From VAZQ01 sp963758945 (GTDB lineage Bacteria; Pseudomonadota; Alphaproteobacteria; Rhizobiales; Xanthobacteraceae): a stretch of 64,000 nucleotides of DNA. The notes below the pieces were generated by a model, which was not told where the DNA came from, searched no databases, and was given only the letters and a program-made list of their open reading frames with translations. This document shows, piece after piece, positions 45,942 to 55,149 of this stretch (its first letter is position 1; every line of letters begins with the position of its first letter). Position numbers and translations under genes: made by a program. The DNA lies in assembly GCA_963758945.1 (NCBI GenBank), contig CAVWXY010000016.1:1-64000 (forward strand), written 5' to 3'.

Positions 45942-46970
45942 TTATCCGTTCCGCCGCGCGTTCACCGCGAGCGCGAGCAGGGTGCGCTGGGCGATCACCT
46001 CGGCGAGCGCGGGTTGCCGCCGGGCCTCGAGCGCGGCCTCCGCGAGCTGCGTCATCGCCCGCTCGAGCCGCGCCGCGTTCCAGATCCTCAGCGCCGTCTC
46101 GACCGCGGCCCTGCGGCTGAAATGCAAGAACGACTGGATGCCGTCCGCCGCCGCGCTGGCCGAAGCGCCGTCCTCGACCGCCAGCCGCGCCTTGTGCAAC
46201 TGCGCCACCTGCCGCAGCGCCGCGGAGACGATCGTGCCCGCGGCGGTGCCGGCGGTGCGCGCTTTGCCGAACTGCACTTCGAGCTCGCCGGTGCGGCCGG
46301 CAAAGGCGGCATCGATCAGGCCATCGAGCGCCAGCGTGGACGCGTCGGCGACCACCGCCATCACGTCCTCGAGCTCCACCCGCGTCTTGCCGCGCGCGAA
46401 CAGCGCGAGCTTGCGAATCTCGTGACGCGAGGCGAGGCGGTCGCCGCCGAGCAGCGGCACGAGCGCCGTGCGTGCGTCGGGCGAGATCGACAGCTCCGCC
46501 TCGCGCAACTCGGCATCGATGAGGCGAACCAAATCCTTTTCCGCGTCGGGATAGCAGGGCAGCGCGGCGGCGCTCTTGGCGCGCTCGCATACGGCGCGCA
46601 GCGGCGCGTTGCGCTTGAGGTCGCCGGCCTCGATCACCACCCGGCAATCCGGCGCGGGGGAGGCGAGCAGCGGTTCCACCGCCGGCGCAAGGTTGCGTCC
46701 GCCGGCTTTCACCCAGACCGCGCGCCGCCCGCCGAACAGCGGAACGGTATTGACCTCCTCGATCAGGCGGGTCGGCGTGCCGGCAAGCTCGTCGCCGTCG
46801 AGGCGCGCGAGCTGGAACGGGTCCTTGGGATCGTCGACCGACGCGTGCACGAGCGCTTCCGCGCGCTCGCGCACCAGCCCGGCGTCGGGGCCGTAGACGA
46901 GCACGATCGGCCGTGCCGGATCGGGGCGCGCCACGAACCTGTCGATGTCGGCGCCTTTCAGGGCGACCAT
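45942..46970 (-). CDS. holA: DNA polymerase III delta subunit
   Basis: HolA opens the sliding clamp as part of the clamp loader. The 342-residue protein starts MVALKGADIDRFVARPDPAR. It then has PIVLVYGPDAGLVRERAEAL, the degenerate Walker region of delta subunits, and DPFQLARLDGDELAGTPTRL. PLFGGRRAVWVKAGGRNLAP and LPCYPDAEKDLVRLIDAELR follow. GDRLASRHEIRKLALFARGK belongs to the C-terminal collar. It follows lptE and leuS on the minus strand, the normal leuS-lptE-holA order. Confidence 0.92.
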   Translation of the reverse strand: MVALKGADIDRFVARPDPARPIVLVYGPDAGLVRERAEALVHASVDDPKDPFQLARLDGDELAGTPTRLIEEVNTVPLFGGRRAVWVKAGGRNLAPAVEPLLASPAPDCRVVIEAGDLKRNAPLRAVCERAKSAAALPCYPDAEKDLVRLIDAELREAELSISPDARTALVPLLGGDRLASRHEIRKLALFARGKTRVELEDVMAVVADASTLALDGLIDAAFAGRTGELEVQFGKARTAGTAAGTIVSAALRQVAQLHKARLAVEDGASASAAADGIQSFLHFSRRAAVETALRIWNAARLERAMTQLAEAALEARRQPALAEVIAQRTLLALAVNARRNG

Positions 46971-47073
46971 GCCGGTCTAAAGCACGCGCGGGGGCCTTGC
47001 CGCAATGTCGGCATCGGACCAGGCTGGCCATCGCAATGCGAGACGCCGCGACGAGAGCAACGCGAGGCAGCGC

Positions 47074-47709
47074 TCATGTGCCGGCGATGAAGTAGGAGGC
47101 GAGCCGCGATCGGATATTGTCGGCAATCACCTTGGCGGCGCGGTTCTCCGCGTCGCGCAAGCCGCGGATGCGGGCGAACCGTTGCTCCTGGCCGGGGATG
47201 TCGTAGGACACGCGCGCGAACGTCTGCCCGGTCACCACCACCTTGCCGGTCGCGATTTCGGCCATCGAATAGGTCGCGTTGAGGCCGTAATTTTCGATAT
47301 CGGGCCGCGACGTGTGGACGTCGACGATGATCGACGCGCGCGTGGAGGAGATCGCGATCCTCAAGCGGTGGGTCGGCGGCGCCGGATAGCCGCCGCCGGT
47401 GAAGTCGTAGATGAGCGCGTTGCGGATCTCGACCGCCATGCGCGCCTCGTCGGTTCCCTTCGGCGCGTCGATCTGGACGATGTCGACGGCGCTGAGCTGG
47501 TCGCGCAGCACCGGCCCGCCGGTCGCGGAATGCTCGCCGTAGAGCGGCTGGAAGCAGCCCGCCGCCAGCGCGGCGATCGCCAGCGCAGCGGCGGCGCGCA
47601 AGTACTTCGCCTGCGAGCGCGGGGGGCGCCCGCGCGCGGTTTCATTGCCCCCAACGCCGCCAAGGCGGGACGGGCGGGCCAGAGATCCGCGCTGCCTACG
47701 CCACCACAT
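47074..47709 (-). CDS. lptE: LPS-assembly lipoprotein LptE
   Basis: LptE plugs the LptD barrel that inserts lipopolysaccharide in the outer membrane. The 211-residue protein has a hydrophobic stretch AAALAIAALAAGCFQPLYGE with the lipobox AAGC, so Cys near residue 52 is the mature N-terminus. GPVLRDQLSAVDIVQIDAPK, then EIRNALIYDFTGGGYPAPPT and HRLRIAISSTRASIIVDVHT are typical. The ATG at 47709 lies inside the leuS end (14-bp overlap), so the first 30 or so residues are suspect; no better start was found. It is co-transcribed with leuS. Confidence 0.85.
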   Translation of the reverse strand: MWWRRQRGSLARPSRLGGVGGNETARGRPPRSQAKYLRAAAALAIAALAAGCFQPLYGEHSATGGPVLRDQLSAVDIVQIDAPKGTDEARMAVEIRNALIYDFTGGGYPAPPTHRLRIAISSTRASIIVDVHTSRPDIENYGLNATYSMAEIATGKVVVTGQTFARVSYDIPGQEQRFARIRGLRDAENRAAKVIADNIRSRLASYFIAGT

Positions 47710-50323
47710 TGACGATCCTTTGCGGCACCACGATCACCTTCTTGGGCGGTTTGCCGTCGAGTGCCCGTTTTACCGCATCGAGGCCCAAAACGGCAGCCTC
47801 GATGTCGGTATTCGGCGCATTTCTGGCGACTGTGACATCTGCGCGCTTCTTGCCATTGATTTGGACCGGAAGTGTGATCGTGCTCTCGACCAGCAGATCC
47901 GCCTCGAGCTGCGGCCAAGGCTCTGCGGCAACTAGGGTTTTATGGCCGAGTGCGGCCCAGCATTCCTCCGCCAGATGCGGCATCATGGGGTGGAACAGCC
48001 GCACCAGGATGCCGGCGGCCTCCCGCACCGCCCAGCGATAGTCGGCCGTTGGCTTACTCTCGAGGTCTGCCAGCGATGCCTGGAACGCGTTGGCGAACTC
48101 GTAGATGTGGGCGACGCAGACGTTGAAGCGCAGCCGCTCGATGTCCTCGGAGACGTGGGCAAGGGCGCGGTGGGCGGCCTTGCGCAAGGCGAGCGCCGGC
48201 TCGCCGAAGGCCGCAGGCCGCGGCAGATCGGGCGCCGCCGCCACCTCGCCGGCCTCGCCGACGAGCCGCCACAGCCGCTGCACGAAGCGCCAGGCGCCCT
48301 GTACCCCCTCCTCGGTCCAGATCACGTCGCGCTCGGGCGGCGAATCCGACAGCATGAACCAGCGCGCCGTATCGGCGCCGTAGCTGCCGATGATGTCGTC
48401 GGGGTCGATGGTGTTGCGCTTCGACTTCGACATCTTCTCGATCGCGCCGATCGCGACCGCCTCGCCGGTTGCGATCAGCGTGGCGCGGCGCTCCGCGCCG
48501 GTGCCCTCGACCTTCACCTCGGCCGGCATGACCCACTCGCCGTCCGCAGCCTGATAGGTCTCGTGGATGACCATGCCCTGGGTGAACAGGCCGGCGAACG
48601 GCTCGTCGAGCCCGGCATGGCCGGTCGCCTTCATCGCGCGCGTGAAAAAGCGGCTGTAGAGCAGGTGCAGGATCGCGTGCTCGATGCCGCCGATATACTG
48701 GTCGACCGGCAGCCAATGATCGACCTGCTTGCGGTCGGTGGGCGCGGTCTCGATCCACGGGTCGGTGAAGCGCGCGAAGTACCAGGACGAATCGACGAAG
48801 GTGTCCATGGTGTCGGTCTCGCGCAGCGCCGGTGTGCCGCATTGCGGGCAGGTGACATGCTTCCAGGTGGGATGGCGTTCGAGCGGGTTGCCCGGCCGGC
48901 CGAAGTCGACGTCGCCCGGCAGCTCGACGGGCAGATCGCGCTCCGGCACCGGCACGATGCCGCACTGCTCACAATGGATCACCGGGATCGGGCAGCCCCA
49001 GTAGCGCTGGCGCGAAATGCCCCAGTCGCGCAGGCGGAAATTGACCTCCCGGCGTGCGACGGGGCGGCCGCCGCGCGAGGCGTGCTCGAGCCGGCGTGCG
49101 ACCTCCTCCTTCGCCTGCTCGATGGTCATGCCGTCGAGGAAGCGCGAATTGATCATGCGGCCGTCGCCGTCATAGGCGGTGTCGGTGATGACGAAGGTCT
49201 TGGAATCCTGACCGGGCGGGCACACCACCGGCGTGTTGCCGAGCCCGTATTTGTTGGCGAAGTCGAGGTCGCGCTGGTCGTGCGCCGGGCAGCCGAAGAT
49301 CGCGCCCGTGCCGTAGTCCATCAGGATGAAATTGGCGACGTAGACCGGCAGCTTCCAATCCGGATCGAACGGGTGGACCGCCTTGATCCCGGTGTCGAAG
49401 CCCTGCTTCTCCGCGGTGTCGATCACTTCCTGCGCGGTGCCGTGACGCCGGCATTCCGCGATGAACTCGGCAAGCGCGGGGTCCTTCGCCGCGGCCGCGG
49501 CCGCGAGCGGATGATCGGGCGACAGCGCCATGAACTTGGCGCCGAACAGCGTGTCGTGGCGGGTGGTGAAGACGGCGAGCTCGGTTTCACCCTCGGGCGT
49601 GGTGGCGGGATCGAGCGCGAAGCGGAGGTGCAGCCCCTCCGAGCGGCCGATCCAGTTGCGCTGCATGACGCGCACCTTCTCCGGCCAGCGGTCGAGCCGA
49701 TCGAGGGCTTGCAGCAAATCCTCGGAAAATTTGGTGATGGCGAAATACCACTGCGGCATTTCCCGTTGCACGACGATGGCGTCCGAGCGCCAGCCGCGGC
49801 CGTCGATCACCTGCTCGTTGGCGAGCACGGTCTGGTCGACCGGATCCCAGTTCACCTTGCCGAGCTTGCGCTCGACCAGGCCCGCCCGCAAAAAGTCCAG
49901 GAACATCTTCTGCTGGTGCTTGTAGTAAGCGGGATCGCAGGTCGCGATCTCGCGCATCCAGTCGAGCGAGAGGCCCATCGACTTGAGCTGCGCCTTCATC
50001 GCCGCGATGTTCTGATAGGTCCAAGCCTTGGGATGGACCTTGCGCTCGATGGCAGCGTTCTCGGCCGGCATGCCGAAGGCGTCCCAGCCCATGGGGTGGA
50101 GCACGTTGAGGCCCATGGCGCGCTTGTAGCGCGCCACCACGTCGCCCATGGCGTAGTTGCGCACGTGCCCCATATGGATGCGCCCCGACGGATAGGGGAA
50201 CATTTCCAGCACGTAGTATTTCTGCCGCGGATCGTCGTTGCTGGTGGCGAAGATGCCGCGATCCTCCCACACCTGCTGCCAGCGCGGCTCCGCCTCGCGG
50301 GCGTTGTAACGGTCGGTGCTCAT
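47696..50323 (-). CDS. leuS: leucyl-tRNA synthetase
   Basis: LeuS charges tRNA-Leu and edits misacylated products. The 875-residue class I synthetase has the HIGH-type motif in MFPYPSGRIHMGHVRNYAMG. The CP1 editing domain includes AVFTTRHDTLFGAKFMALSP and YGTGAIFGCPAHDQRDLDFA. The zinc-like CPQCGTPALRETDTMDTFVD and the catalytic EKMSKSKRNTIDPDDIIGSY follow. The anticodon-binding and C-terminal domains end INGKKRADVTVARNAP and GKPPKKVIVVPQRIVNVVA. The stop overlaps the lptE start. Length and order are normal. Confidence 0.96.
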   Translation of the reverse strand: MSTDRYNAREAEPRWQQVWEDRGIFATSNDDPRQKYYVLEMFPYPSGRIHMGHVRNYAMGDVVARYKRAMGLNVLHPMGWDAFGMPAENAAIERKVHPKAWTYQNIAAMKAQLKSMGLSLDWMREIATCDPAYYKHQQKMFLDFLRAGLVERKLGKVNWDPVDQTVLANEQVIDGRGWRSDAIVVQREMPQWYFAITKFSEDLLQALDRLDRWPEKVRVMQRNWIGRSEGLHLRFALDPATTPEGETELAVFTTRHDTLFGAKFMALSPDHPLAAAAAAKDPALAEFIAECRRHGTAQEVIDTAEKQGFDTGIKAVHPFDPDWKLPVYVANFILMDYGTGAIFGCPAHDQRDLDFANKYGLGNTPVVCPPGQDSKTFVITDTAYDGDGRMINSRFLDGMTIEQAKEEVARRLEHASRGGRPVARREVNFRLRDWGISRQRYWGCPIPVIHCEQCGIVPVPERDLPVELPGDVDFGRPGNPLERHPTWKHVTCPQCGTPALRETDTMDTFVDSSWYFARFTDPWIETAPTDRKQVDHWLPVDQYIGGIEHAILHLLYSRFFTRAMKATGHAGLDEPFAGLFTQGMVIHETYQAADGEWVMPAEVKVEGTGAERRATLIATGEAVAIGAIEKMSKSKRNTIDPDDIIGSYGADTARWFMLSDSPPERDVIWTEEGVQGAWRFVQRLWRLVGEAGEVAAAPDLPRPAAFGEPALALRKAAHRALAHVSEDIERLRFNVCVAHIYEFANAFQASLADLESKPTADYRWAVREAAGILVRLFHPMMPHLAEECWAALGHKTLVAAEPWPQLEADLLVESTITLPVQINGKKRADVTVARNAPNTDIEAAVLGLDAVKRALDGKPPKKVIVVPQRIVNVVA

Positions 50324-50447
50324 GTAATGAGTATGCCTGCCAAGTATTTACAAAGGGACTAGGGCATAAAGTCGGCGGCGGTCAATCGCCGTGGCGCACA
50401 AGAAGCTCGGATCTCCAGCGTCGCTGCCGTCGTTGGCGCTGACCGGC

Positions 50448-51677
50448 TCAGCGCGCCGCGTCGGGCTGGCGCGCGAGCGCGGGAACCGGCGACACCAGGA
50501 TCAGCGCCGCTTGCAGGAGAAAGCCGGCAGCGGCCACGATCAGGCATGCCTCTGCGCCGAGGAGGCTGCCGCAGAGCGCTCCGATCGCCGCCCCCAGCGG
50601 CCGCGCGCCGTAGGCGACGCTGTTGATGGCGGAGACCCGGCCCAGAAGATCCCGCGGCGTCACGGTCTGCCGCAACGTGGTGGTGCTCACCACCCACAGG
50701 ATCGGACCCGCCCCCATCATGAAGAAGCTCAGCGCCGCGAGCGCGGGCGAGGGCGTCCAGATGGTCAGCGCCATCAGCAACGCCGCAGCAAGGCCGGCGA
50801 CGGGACCGATGGCAATGACGGTACCGAGACGCAGCACGCGCATGACCCGTGCCGCGCTGAGCGCACCGACAACCATGCCTACGCCGAATGCCGCGAGCGT
50901 GACGCCGACACCGCTCGCGGACAGTCCGAGCGTATGGATGGCGTAAGGCACGTAGACCGACTGGATCACGAACAGCGCGGTGTTGAAGATGAACTGCGTG
51001 ACGAAGATCGGCCGCAGCAGCCCATGCCCGCACACGAATGCGAGGCCCTCGCGCAGGTCATGCACCGGATTTTGCGGCGAGGCTTGAGTGCGCCGTGGCT
51101 CCGCGATACCCGCCAGCAGGACCACCGCGCAGGCCGACAGCGCCGCGGCCGCCGCGAAGGCCGGGCCGCCGCCGATCCAGCCGACCAGAGCGCCGCCGAG
51201 CGCCGCGCCAGCGGCGAAGGCGCCGGTGCGCGCGAGCTCGATCCGCCCATTGGCGACGGGCAGCGCGCCGGGCTGCACCAGCGTGGGCACGAGCGCCGGG
51301 GCGGCAACCCCATACATGACCGTGCCGCAGGCGCCGACAAATCCGAGCAGCGCCAGCAGCGGCAAGCCCAGCCCGCCGAACGTCACGAGCATGAGCACCG
51401 CGACGAGCGACGCGGCCCGCAAGCTCTCGGCGCCGGCCATCAGCCGCGCCCGCGACATGCGGTCCGCCAATACGCCGGCGGGAATCGACATCAGCAGGAA
51501 CGGCAGGGTCTGTGCCGTCTGCAGCGCTCCGACCTCGCCCTCGCCGGCGCCGAGCATCAGCACGGCGACAATCGGCGTGGCGGCGAGACCGATCTGCTCG
51601 GCGGACTGCGCGGCCAGATTGGACCAGGCCAGGCGGTTGAAGGCGGGCGGGAGCTTGTCAGTGGATTTTGTGCACAT
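50448..51677 (-). CDS. MFS transporter (EntS/MFS_3-like)
   Basis: This 409-residue protein has about 12 hydrophobic helices in the two-bundle MFS pattern. It starts LAAQSAEQIGLAATPIVAVL and contains the loop motif PFLLMSIPAGVLADRMSRAR, between helices 2 and 3. YIGTVMYGVAAPALVPTLV-like segments and TTTLRQTVTPRDLLGRVSAI, between helices 10 and 11, match the MFS_3 group of enterobactin exporter-like proteins. The substrate cannot be told. It is divergent from ada (51912), with a 234-bp gap. Confidence 0.85.
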   Translation of the reverse strand: MCTKSTDKLPPAFNRLAWSNLAAQSAEQIGLAATPIVAVLMLGAGEGEVGALQTAQTLPFLLMSIPAGVLADRMSRARLMAGAESLRAASLVAVLMLVTFGGLGLPLLALLGFVGACGTVMYGVAAPALVPTLVQPGALPVANGRIELARTGAFAAGAALGGALVGWIGGGPAFAAAAALSACAVVLLAGIAEPRRTQASPQNPVHDLREGLAFVCGHGLLRPIFVTQFIFNTALFVIQSVYVPYAIHTLGLSASGVGVTLAAFGVGMVVGALSAARVMRVLRLGTVIAIGPVAGLAAALLMALTIWTPSPALAALSFFMMGAGPILWVVSTTTLRQTVTPRDLLGRVSAINSVAYGARPLGAAIGALCGSLLGAEACLIVAAAGFLLQAALILVSPVPALARQPDAAR

Positions 51678-51911
51678 GGGTCACCTCGACGGCGACGATG
51701 TGCCAGCCGATCCGGCTCTGCGCACTCCGTCCCTTGCGCTCAAATCCGCTGCGCGGCGGAAGGGCGGGATCGAGACCCCATCGCGCGAAGCGGCTGCCGG
51801 GGCTATGTTCGATTTGACAGCAAGGACCGGAGTGCTTGCGCGGCTGCGATCCATAGATTGTGCGTCAGGAGACGGAACCGCCGTTCCGTGCCAACCTGAT
51901 GGAGCAGAACA

Positions 51912-53006
51912 ATGTCGACGTTGACGACGCGAACCGGAGAAGGCGCACGGCAGATGAGACGATCGTCGAGCGAGAACGCGCGCTGGCGCGCGGTCGAGCG
52001 GCGCGACCCAGGGGCCGACGGCACCTTCGTCTATTCCGTGCGGACCACCGGCGTTTATTGCCGTCCGTCCTGCGCGGCGCGGCTGCCGCGGCGCGAGAAC
52101 GTCGCCTTCCATGACAGCTGCGCCGCGGCCGAGCGCGCGGGCTTTCGACCGTGCAAGCGCTGCCGGCCGAACGAGCCCGCGCTCGCCGACCAGCAGGCGG
52201 CCGCGGTCGCGCGTGCCTGCCGGCTGATCGAGGAGGCCGAGGAAGCTCCCAGCCTCGCGGCCTTGGCGCGCGCGGCGGGGTTGAGCCGCTTCCACTTCCA
52301 CCGCGTGTTCAAGGCCGTGACCGGGGTGACGCCCAAGGCCTATGCCGACGCGCATCGCGGCAAGCGCGTGCGCGCGGAGCTGGCGCGAGCCGGCACCGTC
52401 ACCGAGGCGATCTACGGCGCGGGGTTCAATTCGAGCGGCCGCTTCTACGCCGCCGCGTCCGGCGTGCTCGGCATGACGCCGACGCAATTCCGCGCCGGCG
52501 GCAGCGGCAGTCTGATCCGCTTCGCGGTCGGCGAGTGCTCGCTCGGCTCGATCCTGGTGGCGGCGACCGACAAGGGCGTCTGCGCCATCGAGCTCGGCGA
52601 CGACGCGGATGCGCTGGTGCGCGCGCTGCAGGACCGTTTCCCGAACGCGCGCCTGGTCGGGGGCGACGCCGCGTTCGAGCAGCTGGTCGCGCGCGTGGTC
52701 GGCTTCGTGGAAGCACCGGGGCAGGGGCTCGACCTGCCGCTCGACGTGCGCGGCACCGCGTTCCAGCAGCGGGTATGGAATGCGTTGCGCGCCATCCCCG
52801 CCGGCGCGACCGCGAGCTACAGCGAGATCGCCAAGCGCATCGGCAGGCCGAAGGCGGTGCGCGCGGTGGCGCACGCTTGTGCCTCCAATGCGATCGCGGT
52901 CGCCATTCCCTGCCACCGCGTGGTGCGCACGGATGGATCGCTGGCGGGCTATCGCTGGGGCGTCGCGCGCAAACGCGCGCTGCTGGTGCGGGAGAAGGCG
53001 GCATGA
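51912..53006 (+). CDS. ada: Ada: methylphosphotriester/O6-methylguanine methyltransferase and AraC-type activator
   Basis: Ada repairs alkylated DNA and turns on the adaptive response. The 364-residue protein has the N-terminal zinc domain with C50, C54, C81 and C84 (TTGVYCRPSCAARLPRRENV, FRPCKRCRPN). C50 is expected to accept methyl from phosphotriesters. The AraC HTH includes SLAALARAAGLSRFHFHRVF. The C-terminal O6-methylguanine methyltransferase domain has its active Cys at 334 in AIPCHRVVRTDGSLAGYRWG. Both methyl-acceptor domains appear complete. Its stop overlaps the downstream oxygenase start (ATGA). Confidence 0.94.
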   Translation: MSTLTTRTGEGARQMRRSSSENARWRAVERRDPGADGTFVYSVRTTGVYCRPSCAARLPRRENVAFHDSCAAAERAGFRPCKRCRPNEPALADQQAAAVARACRLIEEAEEAPSLAALARAAGLSRFHFHRVFKAVTGVTPKAYADAHRGKRVRAELARAGTVTEAIYGAGFNSSGRFYAAASGVLGMTPTQFRAGGSGSLIRFAVGECSLGSILVAATDKGVCAIELGDDADALVRALQDRFPNARLVGGDAAFEQLVARVVGFVEAPGQGLDLPLDVRGTAFQQRVWNALRAIPAGATASYSEIAKRIGRPKAVRAVAHACASNAIAVAIPCHRVVRTDGSLAGYRWGVARKRALLVREKAA

Positions 53007-53761
53007 CTGCGACCGCAGCCGCCCAGCGCGAGCGCCCGCCGGCCTCAGCCTTGCGCGCGCTTGCCGACCGCATCGCCGGCTTCGACTGGAGCGCCATGGC
53101 GGCGGAACTGGATGCTCGCGGCTGCGTCACCACCGGGCCGCTCCTGAGCGCGCAGCAATGCGCCGCGCTCGCGGACAGCTACGGCTCGGACGCGCTGTTT
53201 CGCAGCCGCGTGGTCATGGCGCGGCATGGTTTCGGCCGCGGCGAGTACAAATACTTCGCCTATCCGCTGCCCGATCTCGTCGCGGCGTTGCGCGCCGCGC
53301 TCTATCCGCCGCTCGCCGACATCGCCAACCGCTGGAACGAGGCGCTGGCGCTCGAGCCGCGCTATCCGCGCGATCACGCGAGCTATCTCGCGCGCTGCCA
53401 TCGCGCCGGACAGGTGAAGCCGACGCCGCTGCTGCTGCAGTACGGCCCCGGCGACTACAATTGCCTGCACCAGGACCTCTACGGCGAGCACGTGTTTCCG
53501 CTGCAGGCCACGCTCCTGCTCTCGCGGCCGGGTGAGGACTTCACCGGCGGGGAATTCGTGCTCACGGAGCAGCGGCCGCGCATGCAGTCGCGCGCCGAGG
53601 TGGTGCCGCTCCTCCAGGGCGAAGGCGTGATCTTTCCCGTGCATCATCGCCCGGTGCAAGGGGCGCGCGGCGCCTACCGCGTCAACATGCGCCACGGGGT
53701 GAGCCGGCTGCGCTCGGGCCGCCGCCACACGCTCGGGGTCATCTTCCACGACGCAAAGTGA
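53003..53761 (+). CDS. 2OG-Fe(II) oxygenase (AlkB-adjacent type)
   Basis: This 252-residue protein is translationally coupled to ada. The double-stranded beta helix has the iron ligands H-x-D in GDYNCLHQDLYGEHVFPLQA. A distal His lies in FPVHHRPVQGARGAYRVNMR, and a 2OG-binding Arg in the same segment or RSGRRHTLGVIFH. GGEFVLTEQRPRMQSRAEV is a family motif. It belongs to the prolyl hydroxylase-like 2OG oxygenases often found after ada in alphaproteobacteria rather than to classical AlkB. A role in reversing alkylation damage is inferred from the operon. Its substrate is unproven. Confidence 0.82.
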   Translation: MTATAAAQRERPPASALRALADRIAGFDWSAMAAELDARGCVTTGPLLSAQQCAALADSYGSDALFRSRVVMARHGFGRGEYKYFAYPLPDLVAALRAALYPPLADIANRWNEALALEPRYPRDHASYLARCHRAGQVKPTPLLLQYGPGDYNCLHQDLYGEHVFPLQATLLLSRPGEDFTGGEFVLTEQRPRMQSRAEVVPLLQGEGVIFPVHHRPVQGARGAYRVNMRHGVSRLRSGRRHTLGVIFHDAK

Positions 53762-53813
53762 GTTGGCTCGAGCCGGCGCGCGGGAATGGCCGCACCGTGC
53801 TACGCTGCCGGCT

Positions 53814-54506
53814 ATGATGACTGGCCCCGTCAGCACGCTCGCCACGCCGCTGGCCAAGGTTCGCGACGAGATCGCTTGCGCCTGCGCCGAGGCGAAGCGC
53901 GATCCGGCCGCGGTCACGCTGGTCGCGATCTCCAAGACCTTTACGGCGGCGGCGATCGAGCCCGTGATCGCCGAAGGCCAACGCGTGTTCGGCGAGAACC
54001 GCGTGCAGGAGGCGAAAGCGAAGTGGCCCGCGCTTAGGGAACGCCATCCCGGCATTGAGCTCCATCTCGTCGGATCGCTGCAGTCGAACAAGGCGCGGGA
54101 CGCGGTCGCGCTGTTCGATGCCATCCATTCCGTCGATCGCGCGAGCCTCGCCGAGGCCTTGGCCAAGGAGATCGCCAGACAGGGCCGCAAGCCCACGCTG
54201 TTCGTCGAGGTCAATACCGGGGCCGAGGCGCAGAAGGCGGGGGTGCTGCCGGAGGAGACCGATGCGTTTCTGACGATGTGCCGCGAGCGCTACGGCCTCG
54301 ACATCGCCGGGCTCATGTGCATTCCGCCGGCCGACGAGCCGCCGGCCCCGCATTTCGCCTTGACCGCCAAGATCGCCAAACGCAACGGGCTGTCGCTGCT
54401 GTCGATGGGGATGAGCGCGGACTTCCCGCTCGCCATCGCCTTCGGCGCCACGCATGTGCGGGTGGGCACGGCGATCTTCGGCGCGAGAGCTGCGGCCGCG
54501 GGCTAA
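53814..54506 (+). CDS. YggS family PLP homeostasis protein
   Basis: This 230-residue protein binds pyridoxal 5'-phosphate and maintains its balance. It has the TIM-barrel, alanine racemase N-terminal fold. VTLVAISKTFTAAAIEPVIA contains the PLP lysine. VFGENRVQEAKAKWPALRER, ELHLVGSLQSNKARDAVALF, LFVEVNTGAEAQKAGVLPEE and LSMGMSADFPLAIAFGATHV then RVGTAIFG are hallmark motifs. Start ATG 53814 (MMTGPV) is preferred over an upstream TTG. Its 3' end overlaps the convergent L,D-transpeptidase by 4 bp. Confidence 0.93.
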   Translation: MMTGPVSTLATPLAKVRDEIACACAEAKRDPAAVTLVAISKTFTAAAIEPVIAEGQRVFGENRVQEAKAKWPALRERHPGIELHLVGSLQSNKARDAVALFDAIHSVDRASLAEALAKEIARQGRKPTLFVEVNTGAEAQKAGVLPEETDAFLTMCRERYGLDIAGLMCIPPADEPPAPHFALTAKIAKRNGLSLLSMGMSADFPLAIAFGATHVRVGTAIFGARAAAAG

Positions 54507-55051
54507 GTTTGGATCGCGATCCTGGTCGCGGGGCCGAGCCTTGCCAACAGGCGCAGCAGGTCCTTGGCCGGGAGCGCGACGCATCCCGCCGTCGGCGACC
54601 GGTTGGGGCGCGCGACGTGCACGAACACGGCGCTGCCGCGGCCCGTCACGCGCGGACGGGCGTTGTGGTCGATCTCGATGACGAAGTCGTAGAGGTGATC
54701 CTCCCGCCATAGGCGGTCCCCGGCGTCGGCGGGCGCCCGCCGGAACGGGCGATTGTAGCGGCGGTCGGTGGTATTTTCGCACCAGGCGAGATCGGGAGTA
54801 ATGCGCTGGACCGACAGCAAGGTTTGCGGCCGCGGGTGGCGATCGGCGCGCCACCAAAGTCGCACGAGGCGAAACCGCCCGCGCGGAGTGGCGCCGTCGC
54901 CTTCGTATTTGTTGGCACGGATGCTGCCTCGGCCCAGCACGACCGGGAGGGAAAGCGGGCCCGCGAGCAGGACCCCCCGCGTGGGCTGTGCCGGCCGCCT
55001 CCGCACGCGGATCAGGGACAACGCGCGGCGCCGAACGGAGCGTGCATGCAT
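54503..55051 (-). CDS. L,D-transpeptidase catalytic domain protein (YkuD family)
   Basis: This 182-residue protein from ATG 55051 (MHARSVRRRALSLIRVRRRP) has no clear signal peptide. RANKYEGDGATPRGRFRLVR, then ITPDLAWCENTTDRRYNRPF and DDRLWRE-like residues are the COG3786 type. The active site is FVHVARPNRSPTAGCVALP with H145 and C157. It probably acts on peptidoglycan, but the lack of an evident export signal leaves this open; a longer start at 55078 adds only a short hydrophobic segment. It diverges from the response regulator at 55150. Confidence 0.85.
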   Translation of the reverse strand: MHARSVRRRALSLIRVRRRPAQPTRGVLLAGPLSLPVVLGRGSIRANKYEGDGATPRGRFRLVRLWWRADRHPRPQTLLSVQRITPDLAWCENTTDRRYNRPFRRAPADAGDRLWREDHLYDFVIEIDHNARPRVTGRGSAVFVHVARPNRSPTAGCVALPAKDLLRLLARLGPATRIAIQT

Positions 55052-55149
55052 AACCAAACCGTATAGTGGAAGTAGCAACCCGCTTGCTCTTTTACCCCCG
55101 AATGCTCTACTTCGCGCAACGCCGCTTCCGGGCGACAGGAACCGACGGA

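Noticed and set aside
47942..50362. 806-residue plus-strand open frame opposite leuS
   Set aside because: A shadow of leuS; all synthetase motifs are on the minus strand.
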